Below, in pieces: positions 22,801 through 33,500 of a stretch of DNA of 64,000 nucleotides. The position numbers and the translations under genes were made by a program. Source of the stretch: Beroe ovata. Taxonomy: Eukaryota > Ctenophora > Nuda > Beroida > Beroidae. The stretch spans positions 43,309 to 107,308 of the forward strand of contig CAMPET010000206.1 of NCBI GenBank assembly GCA_946803715.1. Direction: 5' to 3'. Each line of letters opens with the position of its first letter. The first letter of the stretch is position 1. The notes beneath the pieces were generated by a model. That model was given only the letters and a program-made list of their open reading frames with translations, did not search any database and had not been told where the DNA came from.

Positions 22801-24134
22801 ATTTCCACTGCCCCTTGTGTCCCTATGTTGATTATAGGAGGACAAAAGTAAGTTCCCACTACAACGACATCTGCTCATCCAAAGCAGCTTCGACTCACAT
22901 AATGTACTGTTCTGGTGAGATAGAAAAGTGCAGCTCAGGATCTCAGACTACTAAACCTGGTTACTTTGGTCATTGGCACTGTTCACTCTGCACATTCACT
23001 GATTACAACCAGCGGAAGGTTGCCTCACACTACAGAGAATGCTATGCTCTCAATCCAAAGTATGGATCCAGATTTGAGCTTGATCAAGGTGATGAAGAAG
23101 TGCCACTGTTACAAGAGGTCCCTTCTGATCCCACTATTAAATACCCTGATCTACAGAATTTAGATGACAAGGAGCTCACCCTGTTGAAGATAATTCCGTG
23201 TAACAGAAGACTCGACACTTGTGAAATCCCAGGAAGAGACCTTGATGAAGAGTCACTACATTATCATTGCCCAATTTGTACCAAGTCGGATTATCTTCAG
23301 CTTATGTTAAGGCATTTCCCTAGATGTTTAAGATATCTTGAGAAGAAACGAAAAGCAGATGCAAGCAAACTTCCCACGAAGAAGAAACAGAAAGTAACAA
23401 AAACAGACATGAAGAAAGCTCGCAATGAGGGACTTGGCTGCCAACTTGTGGACAAGAATCAGGGTATATTTGTGGTGCGGGGTTCGGCAGTTGGCCTAGG
23501 GTTCCCGGTTCATGTTATATTCAAGAAGACACATCCAAAGGAATTCCACTGCGAGAGTGGATGTGAAATGCAGGATAGACAGTTGTGTAAGCACCTTGCC
23601 GCTGTTGAGAAATATGTGAGGGAAAACAACGTCTTCAAGGATGAAGAAGACAGTGAGTCAGTTGATCTCAATGAGGACTTCCCTGATCTCGACCGAATTG
23701 ACTTGTTCCATAGGATATCCGACGAAGAGAAGTGTGATGTATACACTCTGCATAATCACTGTCTCATCAACAACACTCCTGTGATACGTGCATTCCAGAC
23801 CTTCAAGTATCCTGATGGGGAAGAGACAGCATGTACTTTCTACTCAGTGTGCAATGCCATGTTCAAGGGATACTACACCCGATCGGGCCGTGTGATCACC
23901 ACTTATAACAAGAAGTCTCAGAAGTATCTCTGCAAATGTTTTTACAAGGAGTGTGTACACACGACTGTAACAAAACTTTTTAGGGCAAGCCAGGGTCTAT
24001 CAGATTGCTATGGAACTCAAAATGCGGGTAGTATCACAATCGGAAATAAAAATGGAACAAAATCTTCTGATTTCCTGGAAAGCTTCTATTCCGACCAACA
24101 ACAGTTCTTGAAGAATCTGACTTCTTATGATTGA
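19845..24134 (+). CDS. Giant protein with 15 tandem Cys-Cys-HxHC zinc modules and SWIM-like C-terminus
   Basis: One uninterrupted 1429-codon exon. I count 15 modules from about residue 19 to 1162 with the pattern C-x(4-7)-C-x(6-17)-H-[YFW]-H-C-x(2-5)-C-x(10-14)-H-x(3-5)-[CH]. Examples are HYHCPQC, HWHCPIC and HFHCSVC cores. Each offers eight metal ligands, so two zinc ions per module are possible (C,C,H,H plus C,C,H,C/H); this is inference. Ser/acidic linkers separate the modules and a basic KKKRKxxK-type patch lies near 1125-1180. The C-terminal region (about 1185-1385) has a C-x3-C-x7-C-x-H cluster and a SWIM-like CKCFYKECVH at about 1363-1372. The same C-terminal region occurs in the paralog at 27129-30023. 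I do not recognise the module family. Nucleic-acid binding or a transposon-derived origin (SWIM fingers occur in transposases) is possible, but no transposase core is seen. Confidence 0.85.
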   Translation: MMEDRDQGNGGEEGYFAKCYGVLPLCLKTDATPHFHCPMSVKCSFVSFDDTSVKSHIEQCSIKPATIPEESYLICSKVQAFCVAGQDNVKKSSGQKHYHCAGYPECMYVNSRLNALKGHIFTCEKLAKRLDLYPVCTELACRHQYDETKFHFHCENCEWTTEDIADIEQHRVDCYILSQSRRNAGDAGESDVQSEQDQECGVIVALVSNEDDSVVINLQTCSKKQCLKKIDINKAVQEHYHCPACEFCAVAREEIMDHFNHIHCNETTTEIFIPECYALEFSCCAEKRVEKNKTIMAPVLHYHCPQCKEFSDCSLNIVKEHYAHCSFGDSTDGIHQKSKRQKLNLVQLFNPQEEVITEIVNPSHRINAANVRKAEIIEDSDPFNHDIIECVQSWKGCSVNRGIGSQHYHCPYCTWSSSLLVNIQAHMPGCLEKLSSRVELGQSLVDPNEIEDCDSLIEYPIINFQTKEYINIIPCFRQGGGCVKTFGPTRIHWHCPICTLSGTKAAMMKHFSACSTAWDAQSKNPLPVQTRKQMHPDAMRHSDSEDSEIEFLKDVETPESLTNVVKCYKKLPICSVDDFPGRPVHYHCGVCGKPDMNQKQLEHHQVYSCLTSRANALKHNRDPNEDRFKNPPTVISCRHREASCIVSDSKRITHFHCSVCTYVSYRKDRAEKHVQKSHIEFKQFPAESPDKTPATPAVFKPNISNMSGASCEDPVNDFMERCEEDIRNCKMNRKVDNRRKAHWHCTRCDFVDYKRYRIRCHILKNHVDEMDGSVTQIKQSSDKGNVESVVNVIDGGSTDDEEDDIHGIFSCVDVSGSCSKSKKKGHVKKHWHCSLCNYTAASRSKAFPHYVKCLSRGRKNCANVPDHRRAKSKKDDMVMFEIPSGGTLENSPLIYCAKTVYQCVYPLNTRIDDHGQGQHWHCPMCDKVGFIEYEGLKHYVHCSNFIEYHVKSQMPEAVIDIDIMHCTKEYLDCAPNRKVEDKKPSHFHCPLCPYVDYRRTKVSSHYNDICSSKAASTHIMYCSGEIEKCSSGSQTTKPGYFGHWHCSLCTFTDYNQRKVASHYRECYALNPKYGSRFELDQGDEEVPLLQEVPSDPTIKYPDLQNLDDKELTLLKIIPCNRRLDTCEIPGRDLDEESLHYHCPICTKSDYLQLMLRHFPRCLRYLEKKRKADASKLPTKKKQKVTKTDMKKARNEGLGCQLVDKNQGIFVVRGSAVGLGFPVHVIFKKTHPKEFHCESGCEMQDRQLCKHLAAVEKYVRENNVFKDEEDSESVDLNEDFPDLDRIDLFHRISDEEKCDVYTLHNHCLINNTPVIRAFQTFKYPDGEETACTFYSVCNAMFKGYYTRSGRVITTYNKKSQKYLCKCFYKECVHTTVTKLFRASQGLSDCYGTQNAGSITIGNKNGTKSSDFLESFYSDQQQFLKNLTSYD

Positions 24135-24992
24135 ATGATAATATGTGATCTCCCATCATCAAATGACGCTAAGAGCTTCAATCCCAATGCTTTGATATTT
24201 CGTGTTATTTATTTTATGGCTCCAGGTGGATCTTAATTTGAAATTCTTTATTTTTAAACCGAAACGAACTCTACTGCTGTGAAGTTTCAAGTTTGCAGTT
24301 ATCACGAAAGCAGGACGATAATATTGCGATATGATGTTAACGTTGGTGCCAGGTCATCCAAAGGGCAAAGCTTATCATAAATAATGATGAATGAGAAAAC
24401 TACGGCAATGTCTTTAGATATGGTTTTAGGAGACCTGCGTCAGAATTTAACGATATTTATAAAATATGTACCTATCGATTTATAGAATAATTCCCGTTGC
24501 CAACCAAATACTGCTGTTACGAAGGCATGAGTGAATATTGCCATAGAAGTAGGAACTGTTCTTCATCATTGAACTTGTTTCTGAAATAGCTGTTTCTCCT
24601 GGTTCAATTCTCCAGCTAAATGCTGTTTACCTGTATCCTAGTTCATTATTTCAATCATAATTTGATTATGGAAGTAGGTTGCCCTAGGGTTGGGTTGAAA
24701 TATAGATTATCCAATATCCATTATAACGTGCGGTAAAATGCTGATCTTCATCGTGTTTGATTTTCTAAATCAAACACGTCATACCTAGTACCTACGCAAC
24801 TGACTTGTCAACGAATTCGTTGCTTTCGATGTATGAAATAATTGTTTCCGAATTGAATAACCTACTATTACAAAGAATGATGACTATTTATTTGCATTCG
24901 TTTATCGAAATGTGATCATGGCTGTCTACCTATTGACTGTTAATTTTCTTCCTATTTTTATACCAAATTACTGATATTACCGTTCTCTCAGA
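24135..24992. other. Intergenic spacer
   Basis: AT-rich sequence. A perfect short inverted repeat (TGTTTGATTTTCTAAATCAAACA, about 24755-24777) is the only structure seen. A TCTCAG acceptor at about 24991 precedes the LSG1 start, suggesting a 5' UTR intron. Confidence 0.5.
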
Positions 24993-26885
24993 ATGGGTAA
25001 ACAGAAGAAGCTTGGCTTGGGCCAGTCTCTCAACTCCAACATCAAGAAGAACAGGCTGGAATCTAGTAACCGTCACACAACTGGAATTGCTACCAAGGAC
25101 TTTGCAACTCTCCACTCTTGCACCCAGGAAAACGATTTAGACTCTTTCCTGAGGACAGCAAGTTTAGCAAACACCGACTTCACTGCTGAGAAGTTAAATG
25201 TCAAAGTTATAAATCACCAGTATTCAGAAGCTATTCCGAGTCCTGATGAGCAGTCTCTCAGACAACAGGCTTTCAATGAACATCGGAATAATGTCAGAAT
25301 ACCTCGACGACCTCCATGGACAAAGGATATGAGTAAAGAAGAACTTGATCAGAATGAAAGGGATGCTTTTATCACGTGGAGACAGTCCCTGGCAGGACTC
25401 CAAGAAAACCAGCACGTCATACTGACGCCATTTGAGAAGAATTTGGAGGTCTGGAGACAGTTGTGGAGAGTGGTAGAGCGCAGTGACGTTGTAATTCAGA
25501 TTGTCGATGCTAGGGATCCACTTCTTTATTGGTGTGAAGATTTGCAGAAGTATGTGAAGGAAAATGGTCAAGAGAAGCAGAATATCTTATTGGTTAACAA
25601 GGCCGATTATCTATCAGACTCGCAAAGACAAGTTTGGTCAAGCTATTTGAAGTCACAGAACTTTGAATCGATATTTTACTCCGCCATCAATGAACTGAGT
25701 ACAGATATTGAAGAGGGGCGTGTTAGTCCGTCCCGGGAATCTGATGTGATTCCACCTGAGTTATTAGATGAAGAAGAAATGATGATTCTGTCAAATTTCA
25801 ACAAGTTTGCTCTCTTATCCCCCACAGAAGATGCTATTGAATCAGAAGCTATTCACGAAAATCATAGTGCTATTATCCCTGAATCTACAACGCCAGCTGG
25901 AAGTGAAGAAGTTTCACTCGATCGGTCATCTGAGTCGAACTCTCCATCCGAAAGTATGACGGCAAAACTTGAAGAATCTTCAGATGATAGGGAAGCATCA
26001 GAACCTGATATCACTCTCATTGTATCGAAAATAGACAAAGGCGAAATTCTATCAAGTTCAGAACTTTTAACGTATCTATCAACATTAAGATCAGAAGATA
26101 AGGACGCATACACGATAGGATTGGTTGGATATCCCAATGTCGGTAAAAGCTCAACTCTCAACTCGTTACTACGAGAGAAGCGTGTACAAGTTTCAGCAAC
26201 GCCCGGCAAGACCAAACACTTCCAAACATTCAAAATGATGCTAGAATCAGGGGACGCCACGCTTTGCGATTGTCCAGGTCTAGTATTCCCCAACTTGGCG
26301 AGCAGTAAAAGTGAGATGTTCTGCAGTGGTATTCTCCCTATAGATCACATGAGGGACAGTATGGGTCCCATGTCGTATTTGATAGACAAGATTCCGCGGA
26401 TTGTTCTGGAATCAGTGTACGGCATCACACTTCCACTACCAGATGAGTTGGAAAAAGGGCGACTCCCGTACCCACACGAGGTACTGCGAGAGTATGGCAC
26501 TCTGCGAGGCTTCATGACAACTCATGGTACTCCCGATGAGAGCAAAGCCGCGAGGATTATGCTGAAAGACTACGTCAACGGTAAATTGTTACACGTCAAG
26601 CCTCCGCCCGATTATGCTTCGTCTGCAGCTGATTTCAATCCGGTTTGTGAGAAATACATGCAAAGAGTAGTGAACAGCGCTTCCAAAGTAAAGAAAACGA
26701 ACATTACTCTCAATAAGGAGTCAGTAGAAAGTGAGTTTTTCAAGCCACGGGAAGTTCAAATGCATGTGAAGGGGCGGACTGCTGTACAAAATCAGGGTGA
26801 CGTTGTTGGAAAACCGTGGAAGAAACATTACAAGGGAAATAGTAAGGAAAAAACGAAAAGGAAAGCCCCAGATTTAAACTATTGA
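24993..26885 (+). CDS. LSG1: Large subunit GTPase 1 (LSG1), circularly permuted GTPase
   Basis: Single exon, 630 residues, close to the usual animal LSG1 length. LSG1 is the cytoplasmic GTPase that releases the NMD3 export adaptor from maturing 60S ribosomal subunits. The GTPase motifs occur in permuted order: VDARDPLL (about 170), G4 NKAD (about 201), then after an acidic Ser/Glu-rich insert (about 245-350) G1 GYPNVGKSS (about 379) and G3 DCPG (about 426). The N-terminus (MGKQKKLGLGQSL) and basic C-terminus fit the family. The start is the first ATG, next to a TCTCAG acceptor. It lies between two zinc-module paralogs with no obvious functional link. Confidence 0.95.
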   Translation: MGKQKKLGLGQSLNSNIKKNRLESSNRHTTGIATKDFATLHSCTQENDLDSFLRTASLANTDFTAEKLNVKVINHQYSEAIPSPDEQSLRQQAFNEHRNNVRIPRRPPWTKDMSKEELDQNERDAFITWRQSLAGLQENQHVILTPFEKNLEVWRQLWRVVERSDVVIQIVDARDPLLYWCEDLQKYVKENGQEKQNILLVNKADYLSDSQRQVWSSYLKSQNFESIFYSAINELSTDIEEGRVSPSRESDVIPPELLDEEEMMILSNFNKFALLSPTEDAIESEAIHENHSAIIPESTTPAGSEEVSLDRSSESNSPSESMTAKLEESSDDREASEPDITLIVSKIDKGEILSSSELLTYLSTLRSEDKDAYTIGLVGYPNVGKSSTLNSLLREKRVQVSATPGKTKHFQTFKMMLESGDATLCDCPGLVFPNLASSKSEMFCSGILPIDHMRDSMGPMSYLIDKIPRIVLESVYGITLPLPDELEKGRLPYPHEVLREYGTLRGFMTTHGTPDESKAARIMLKDYVNGKLLHVKPPPDYASSAADFNPVCEKYMQRVVNSASKVKKTNITLNKESVESEFFKPREVQMHVKGRTAVQNQGDVVGKPWKKHYKGNSKEKTKRKAPDLNY

Positions 26886-27128
26886 GCACATGGTATGTCG
26901 ATTGTCGGTGGATTACGTAGTTTTATCGTCATGTTTTGAACTTGTTTTAAATTTTTACTGAGGTATCATCTAATTTATGATCTGATTATAAGATTTTTAG
27001 CTGGGACCGTGTCATGAACTCCTGTGACCTGGATTTGTCATTATTCCGCAACCTCATTAGCGATTGCCACCAAAATTAATCTTTCTTTGAAACCGCTGTC
27101 GAATCTCAATCACTACCCCTTATCAGGC

Positions 27129-30023
27129 ATGTTAATACGGCCGAGCGGTAAAATTAAACCGAAATCAAAGACAAGGAATGAGTGTACTTCCTCCAATTCA
27201 AACTACACCACCACTTCGGATGATATATGGATGAAAAACTGGGGTGAGATAGCTACACAAGTAGTTATGCCAGTAGTTATGCCATTATTTACTACAGGAA
27301 CTATAGTACTTCTCAGGCAGGTTTGGAACTAAAGTTCATACTTTCATACCCCAGGTTACGACTCACAAGATCTGTTCGATGCGGCAAAGGAAGCAGAAAT
27401 GTCCGTGTCTGATCCTGAAGAGTACCTGGTGTCCCGATCTGACGAGGATACCACTCTCTATGCTCCTCACAGTAAGCCGAGGCATTCTCACGTGTCTATA
27501 CCTCCATAGACCCTACTTAAAAAGGAGGGACGATGGAGTTATAAACAATGGAAATATAAGGAGTCTCTATCTCGTATCCAAGAATCTCGTTCTTTTGTCG
27601 CTAAGTGATGAAAAGTAGGAATAAACCCATCTGAACAATTTAACTGCTCAGATGAAGCTACTAGAACTGTGACGTTGAACTCTGAGCAACACGCTATGCT
27701 CGACAATAGAGACGAAGAAGATTACGTTACCAGTGTAGAATTCACTGAGTGCTTAGAGAGGGGTTCGGAAACAATAAAACTATCGATTAATCTACTTTTC
27801 AATAATTGATTTGTACGAATGGTTGCGCTAGCTAATTATTTACAACTATTTTTACTTTCGTCCCGAGTTATAGTTCGATCACAGACCTCCCTTCCCCCAG
27901 GATTATTTTGTCGCGAATCCCCCGATTCCCAAGTCGTCGTTCACTACCACTGTCCGTGCTGTTTAAAGCACTCTGAGAGCTCCGTGGCGGAGATAGAGCA
28001 TCATTACCGAGAGTGTGTGTCCACGATGTCGAATCAGCAGGCACTCTTCACTTCTGTTTGTAAACACGATAACTACATTACTTTCCAGGTTAATTATTGT
28101 CAAGGGGGAGAGAGAGAGAGGGGTGTTGCGAGTGTATTATGCTGTCACAATCTTGCTCTTTCGTTATTAATGATCGATTTATATAGTATGCGATATTGCG
28201 ATTGTGACGATTATTGCTCGGTACAAAATGCGAATGCTCGATCTTAGTTCAAATGAATGAACTTGAGTCTTGACCAATATCAAAGATTCTGTCCCGCGTA
28301 GGAACTTATCTTAACGTCCCCCCCCCTCTTGCAGGAATGTAAGACATCGGACAGCGAGTGTCCGGCTCGGGACATCAAGCTTCCCGTCCACTACCACTGT
28401 CCATGTTGTATGATCTTCACGCAGCAGATCATTGGACAGGTGGTGAGACATCAACTTACCTGCTGCAAGTCTCTGGGACTCCTACAGAACACTCAGCTTG
28501 AGGTAAGGAAGTCGCGGATATGTGATTCTCATGATGAAATATGGTTATAAATTGATGATATATGAACTCACGATTTGATGATTGTGAGTTGTGAATTTAC
28601 AAATTGTTGGTCTATAATAGCTCCTATAATACTACTCGCATATATTGCAGCTGTTCCACAATCCTGCTAATGAGACTAATTAATTAGTCTAATTAGCTAA
28701 TTAGATTGTCGTTGAGCTGTCATTTCACTTTCTCTCTCTCCCCATCAGAGTCCCCCAGGTCTATCACACCACGGCTCAGAGAACCTCTGTACCCACGAGG
28801 TGGGTCTTATCCGGTTTCGGCTCTGTTTCTCTCCCTACTGCCTGGAATCGGGCGAGACCGGACGGAAACTACTTCACTTCCACTGCACCTGCTGTAACAT
28901 CTACACGGACAAACAGCTACGATCACTCCGCAAGCATCAGCGACTGTGTTGCGTGTATTCGGGGACGGAAAACCCGCGTGTGGTGTTTGTTCTGTCCACC
29001 AGTGCTGCCGTCCAGCAACTGAACACAGTACAAGCGTCCCTCAGTAGGAAGCGGAGTCTAGCTGACCCCATGTCTGTCCTTTCTGGTGGACGGAGGAAGG
29101 TTTGCAAGAAGGCAAGACTGGCAGAAGTGGACAGTTCACTTTTCACAAAATGCATGGAAACGTCCCCCATCTGCACGGTCTCAGAACGGAATAGGACGTC
29201 ACATTTTCATTGTCCAATTTGCCGAGTGTACACTTCTCGCAGACTACAGCGTGTGAAGATGCACTACACCAAGTGTTCCCAAGGCAAGGGCAGGCCCAAG
29301 CCGCGCGGCGAAAAGCTGGATCTGCAAGTTGAACTGGTGGATAAGTTGAACAGGATATTCCTAGTTAGGGGCAGCATACACGGTCCAGCACTTCCCATTC
29401 ATGTGATATACAGGGCTGGCCCTAACTCCAACATAATGCACTGTGAACATGGGTGTAAGATGGACAAAAACATGTACAAAGTGAAGTGTCCCCATCTCGA
29501 TGCTTGTGAGGAGTACGTGAAGAGCAGTGAAGAACTGGTAGAGTCAGGGGCCGATCCGCCTCCCCTCACACAGATCAACCTGTTCTACAGTTTCGATGTC
29601 GATATGAAGAATGCCGTGTACGTGCTTGTGCAAGCGTGTGCCGAGCTGCGTGTTCCCGTTATCCGAGTGTACTACCCGATAGTGAGCTGCAGCAAGTCAG
29701 TGTACGTGTACTACTCAGTGAGTGCGGTGACCACGCCTCGTTATATCAGTAGGTGTGGTCGTGTGCTGGTCACGTTCAATGAACAGAGCCAGACATTCAA
29801 GTGTAAGTGTGGCAGTGGGGGTGGTTGTGTGCATGTGTTTGTATCGCAGCTTTACCACTCCCACTTCTCGGCCGATAAGCAGGATTGCGAGGCCGGTGTT
29901 TGGCGGGCCGATGGCGATGAAGCCGAGGGGTGGAGGGCCGAAGGGGACGTTAGATCAGATGACGGGTCTTATTCTGGGGAACAGTGTGCTATCGTTCTGA
30001 AGGAGCACTTGCCCATGCTGTGA
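27129..30023 (+). CDS. Four-module paralog of the HxHC zinc protein (six exons)
   Basis: Exons 27129-27243, 27355-27471, 27652-27762, 27901-28088, 28335-28502 and 28749-30023 join in phase to 657 residues. The reading frame is open up to an ATG at 27024, so the start is uncertain. After an acidic N-terminus come four modules with HYHCPCC, HYHCPCC, HFHCTCC and HFHCPIC cores. The first module is split across the intron between 27762 and 27901, and only the join gives the C-x7-C half, which supports the model. The C-terminal region matches the 1429-residue protein: VELVDKLNRIFLVRGS against CQLVDKNQGIFVVRGS, a C-x3-C...C-x-H cluster, and SWIM-like CKCGSGGGCVH. Function unknown; see the 19845 entry for possibilities. 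Confidence 0.8.
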
Positions 30024-30186
30024 GTCTACCTGGTACTGCAACCAGCCTGGCAGCTATGCATTGGCTGCTATCCTGGCTATTGACATCCACCAGTTTGGAA
30101 TGTTTCGCGGTATTTTATCGTACCAAAGTGGCAAAATCAGGCCCAAACTGCTTGTTACTAGCAAAATCAGCTAGTAGAAAGTGTGA

Positions 30187-30240
30187 CGGATTTCGGTTCG
30201 TGCGCGGCGCGGCAGACGTTTCGTGCGCGCCGCGCATATC
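30187..30240. repeat. CG-rich palindromic island
   Basis: TTCGTGCGCG occurs twice, and GCGCGGCGCGG pairs imperfectly with GCGCGCCGCGC. It sits in otherwise AT-rich sequence about 160 bases after the preceding stop codon. It resembles the cores of the foldback elements at 9.6 and 58.1 kb. Confidence 0.55.
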
Positions 30241-30527
30241 ATACATGACAATCGGTTAACAAATAATTCGCATACATCATTTTATTTTATTGGGCCAACT
30301 CATCAAATCATAAGGAAATTATTGGCAGAAGTAATTTAATTGAAATGGTTATATTATCTTCTAACACATTGTTCGTTTTACAACTGCATTCTTAATTAAC
30401 GTGTTACGTGTTGCATTTATTTCTGCTTATGTTTATGCTTTATGCAGTAGGTATCCAAGCTTCTCTGTAACATATAACTCACTCTATCACACCTTTTAGA
30501 ATGTATGTATAGGGAGAAAGTTTGAAT

Positions 30528-33500
30528 ATGGATTATCAAGACCAGTCTGGGTGAGTTATCTTCTCGTTTTTGGCGAGAAACGTAGCGGTTTACTGATTGA
30601 CTTGTTATAGATGTGTAAAAACAGCCCTCAGTAACCACTGATTATCGCAGGGATGCATCCTCATACTGGCAGAATTACTACAGTGGTTTCTACCCCCAAA
30701 CCGACGCAGCTAACCCACAGAATTACTATGCGGCGGCAGCTGCGTACGGCGCATGGGGTGAGACTGGAGGGTGGGGGTTCCAGCCCCCTCCTCCCTCGCA
30801 ACCACCTCCCCCACCCCCGCCACCAGAGGATGATATCCCGCCTCCGCCTCCAGGGGCACCCACCGACCAACCAAAAGCCAAGCGCACGAAAACAACAGAG
30901 GATGGCGAGGTTAAAACCACTCTTCCCCCTCCTCCATCCCTACCCTCGACAATCCTGCCCAGTGACCTGCCCCCGCCACCTCCTGGAACCGTGCCAGCCC
31001 TGGTGAAGCCGGTCACCGACAAGGATAAGTGTGGTTACTATGACAACAGCTCCACCGACGCCAGCCAGTGGAGTTCGTGGAGCACTACGAGTTACGCTCA
31101 AGTTGCGAGCTCTGGTCACACTAACAATACTAATGATAGACCCGGTAAACGTCATCACCCTTCCTTTTCCTATGTCCCGACCCCTCTCTCTTACCTTTTT
31201 TTATTTTTTGCTGGAACTCGGCATTTGTTCACGAGCTAAATGCACGTGGATTTAACTTCTTTCAGGAGGTCCAAGGATTTCAGGTGCTGCTGAAAATGCA
31301 GCTTACTTTCAAATCTATTGCACCCTTCCACATATCATGCCTCGAAACAGCCATTGTCAGATTGATGTGAAATACGTTAATGAGTACTGTGCGGCCCAGC
31401 AGTTCAATTATTGTTAACAGTAACGCCCATCAAGGCCCACTATGTCTGGTGGTCTATGAAACGGAACGTATGCAATTGCTCAAAGCTCACCAATTTTTGA
31501 TGATGCTAACCCAGACGACCAAAGATTCAATTGAACAGAAAATATCGTACATGTCCACACTGGATTATCAACCTAACACATTTTACTACAGAAGTATTTG
31601 AAGAAAACAACCTGAAACCAACTTGAAGAAGCTCATAAGTCAAAGTCTGTGAGTATCTCAAGAACGAAATTCAGTAAGTAGTTTACGATTATTGTCAAAT
31701 ATTTGGAGTCTATCTCACACAAGGACTCCTGGAGTTATTCTAAAATTGACGTGTTCCGGACCGATACAACGCAAGAAGATTGGTTCTCATTCTATCAAAG
31801 GCTGCGCAGTTTGATTTTCATGCTGGTTACTTTTTAAAAACAAATTTCTTTTCTTGTGATTGAAGCGAAACCTCAAATGAAACCCAATTCAATGATGTCA
31901 GAAGAAAGGAATATTGCTACAATTCAAGGGCAAATATCAGTGTTTTATCACCTTGCTTACGAATAGTTGCAAACTTTTATCTCGTATTTCTTGGTCCTAT
32001 CTTGGTCCTATTTCTTGGTCCTATCTATTTCTCTGAAAGATCATCAACAAGAAAGAAGACGTCTCAAACTTAGGATCTGTGAGTATCGAATCCCCCCATT
32101 CCTGCCTCTCCCGTTCACCCTCACTCACATATTTCTACCGTACAGGCCAGCAGAAGCGACCATATCCGGAATCGCGACCGGATATGTCGAGACCAGAGCA
32201 GAATAATTCATCCAATGGCGACAATTCGTATCTAGGTAATTCACCAAGGACCGGCTTCCATTTCCCCGAACTCCAGTATCCATCCGTATATGTGTATATT
32301 CTCCCCTCCATCCTTGCTGAGATCGTTCTTTATGGTCGCTCCTTCCCCCCCCCCCTTGAACATGAAAGTTTCATCCATTTTCCCATCTCTTATAGTTGTA
32401 TGTTGCCTCTAACCGGGTCTAATCCGCAGGTATAAACGCTAACCCTCCTCTGAGGGACACGAGAACGGCTATCTATCGCCATGACAACCAGACATTTGAC
32501 TGTCCCAGTCAGCCACTCGGGCCCCCTGGCGTATCTTCTCCCTCGGGAAACTTCGATAGAAGTGAGTGAACATAGACTTATAATTCCGTGTTTTGATTCG
32601 CCGTGTTTTACGACAATTTCACTCCGCTGCAAACAGTTACTAGTCTCATCATGTGCGTATTTACAGGGCGTGGTGACGACGCATTTCACAATAACAGTGG
32701 TGTCAATAACAGACGGGAGAACAGGCGAAGTGGGAACTCCGGCTGGCAAAGTTCCAGTGATTCATTCAACAATAACCGTGACAACGATATTAGCTTCAAC
32801 CGAACATTCACTGGGTCAAGGCCGACAGATACAGGATCCGCTGACCATCATGTTGGTGATTCACGTGGTAATAGCTGGCAGAACAACGATTGGAGGAGTT
32901 TTAGTACTACAGGGGTGGATGCGACAAAACCAGGGGGTTACCATGGTAACAATGCGAATAACGCTGGTAACCAAGACAACCTCCGTGATAGCGCAAGAGG
33001 GTTCAACAGTGCCGGCAACAACTCAAATAGTAGTTCGGCAGGTACTTTCCCTTTTCACAAGCGAATATATCTTCCTCACTCAAACGCACGACATTTTCCT
33101 CTTGGTTCCGCTCACAAAACCAATTGTTTCCCACGTTCCAACATTCGAATTTCACCTCCGCAGGTCAGAACAAAACAGGAACCCCTGTTAACCCTGGCGA
33201 TTGGCCTGCATCTTTGAGGGCATACGTCACCAGGTGCTTCGCTAGCTGTTCGGGAGATAGCGAGAAAGATGCGACGGAAGTGTTTCTCAAGAACCGACTT
33301 AAGACAAGTGAGACTAACGGGGACTTCATCTGGACTACAGATTGGGCCAACGAACCTACACCATTGTAAGTATTGTTAGATTTGGAGTGAAGTTACGTTG
33401 ACAGTAATGTTAGGTGTAGAGTGAAGATTCCTATCTTAACAATCAGCCTAAACGCAAAAAATGTTCCATTTTCTAGAACCAACCGTTTCAGTGGCTCGAA

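Noticed and set aside
30661-31022. Gly/Arg-rich frames on the - strand
   Set aside because: Antisense of the Pro-rich LENG8 exon.
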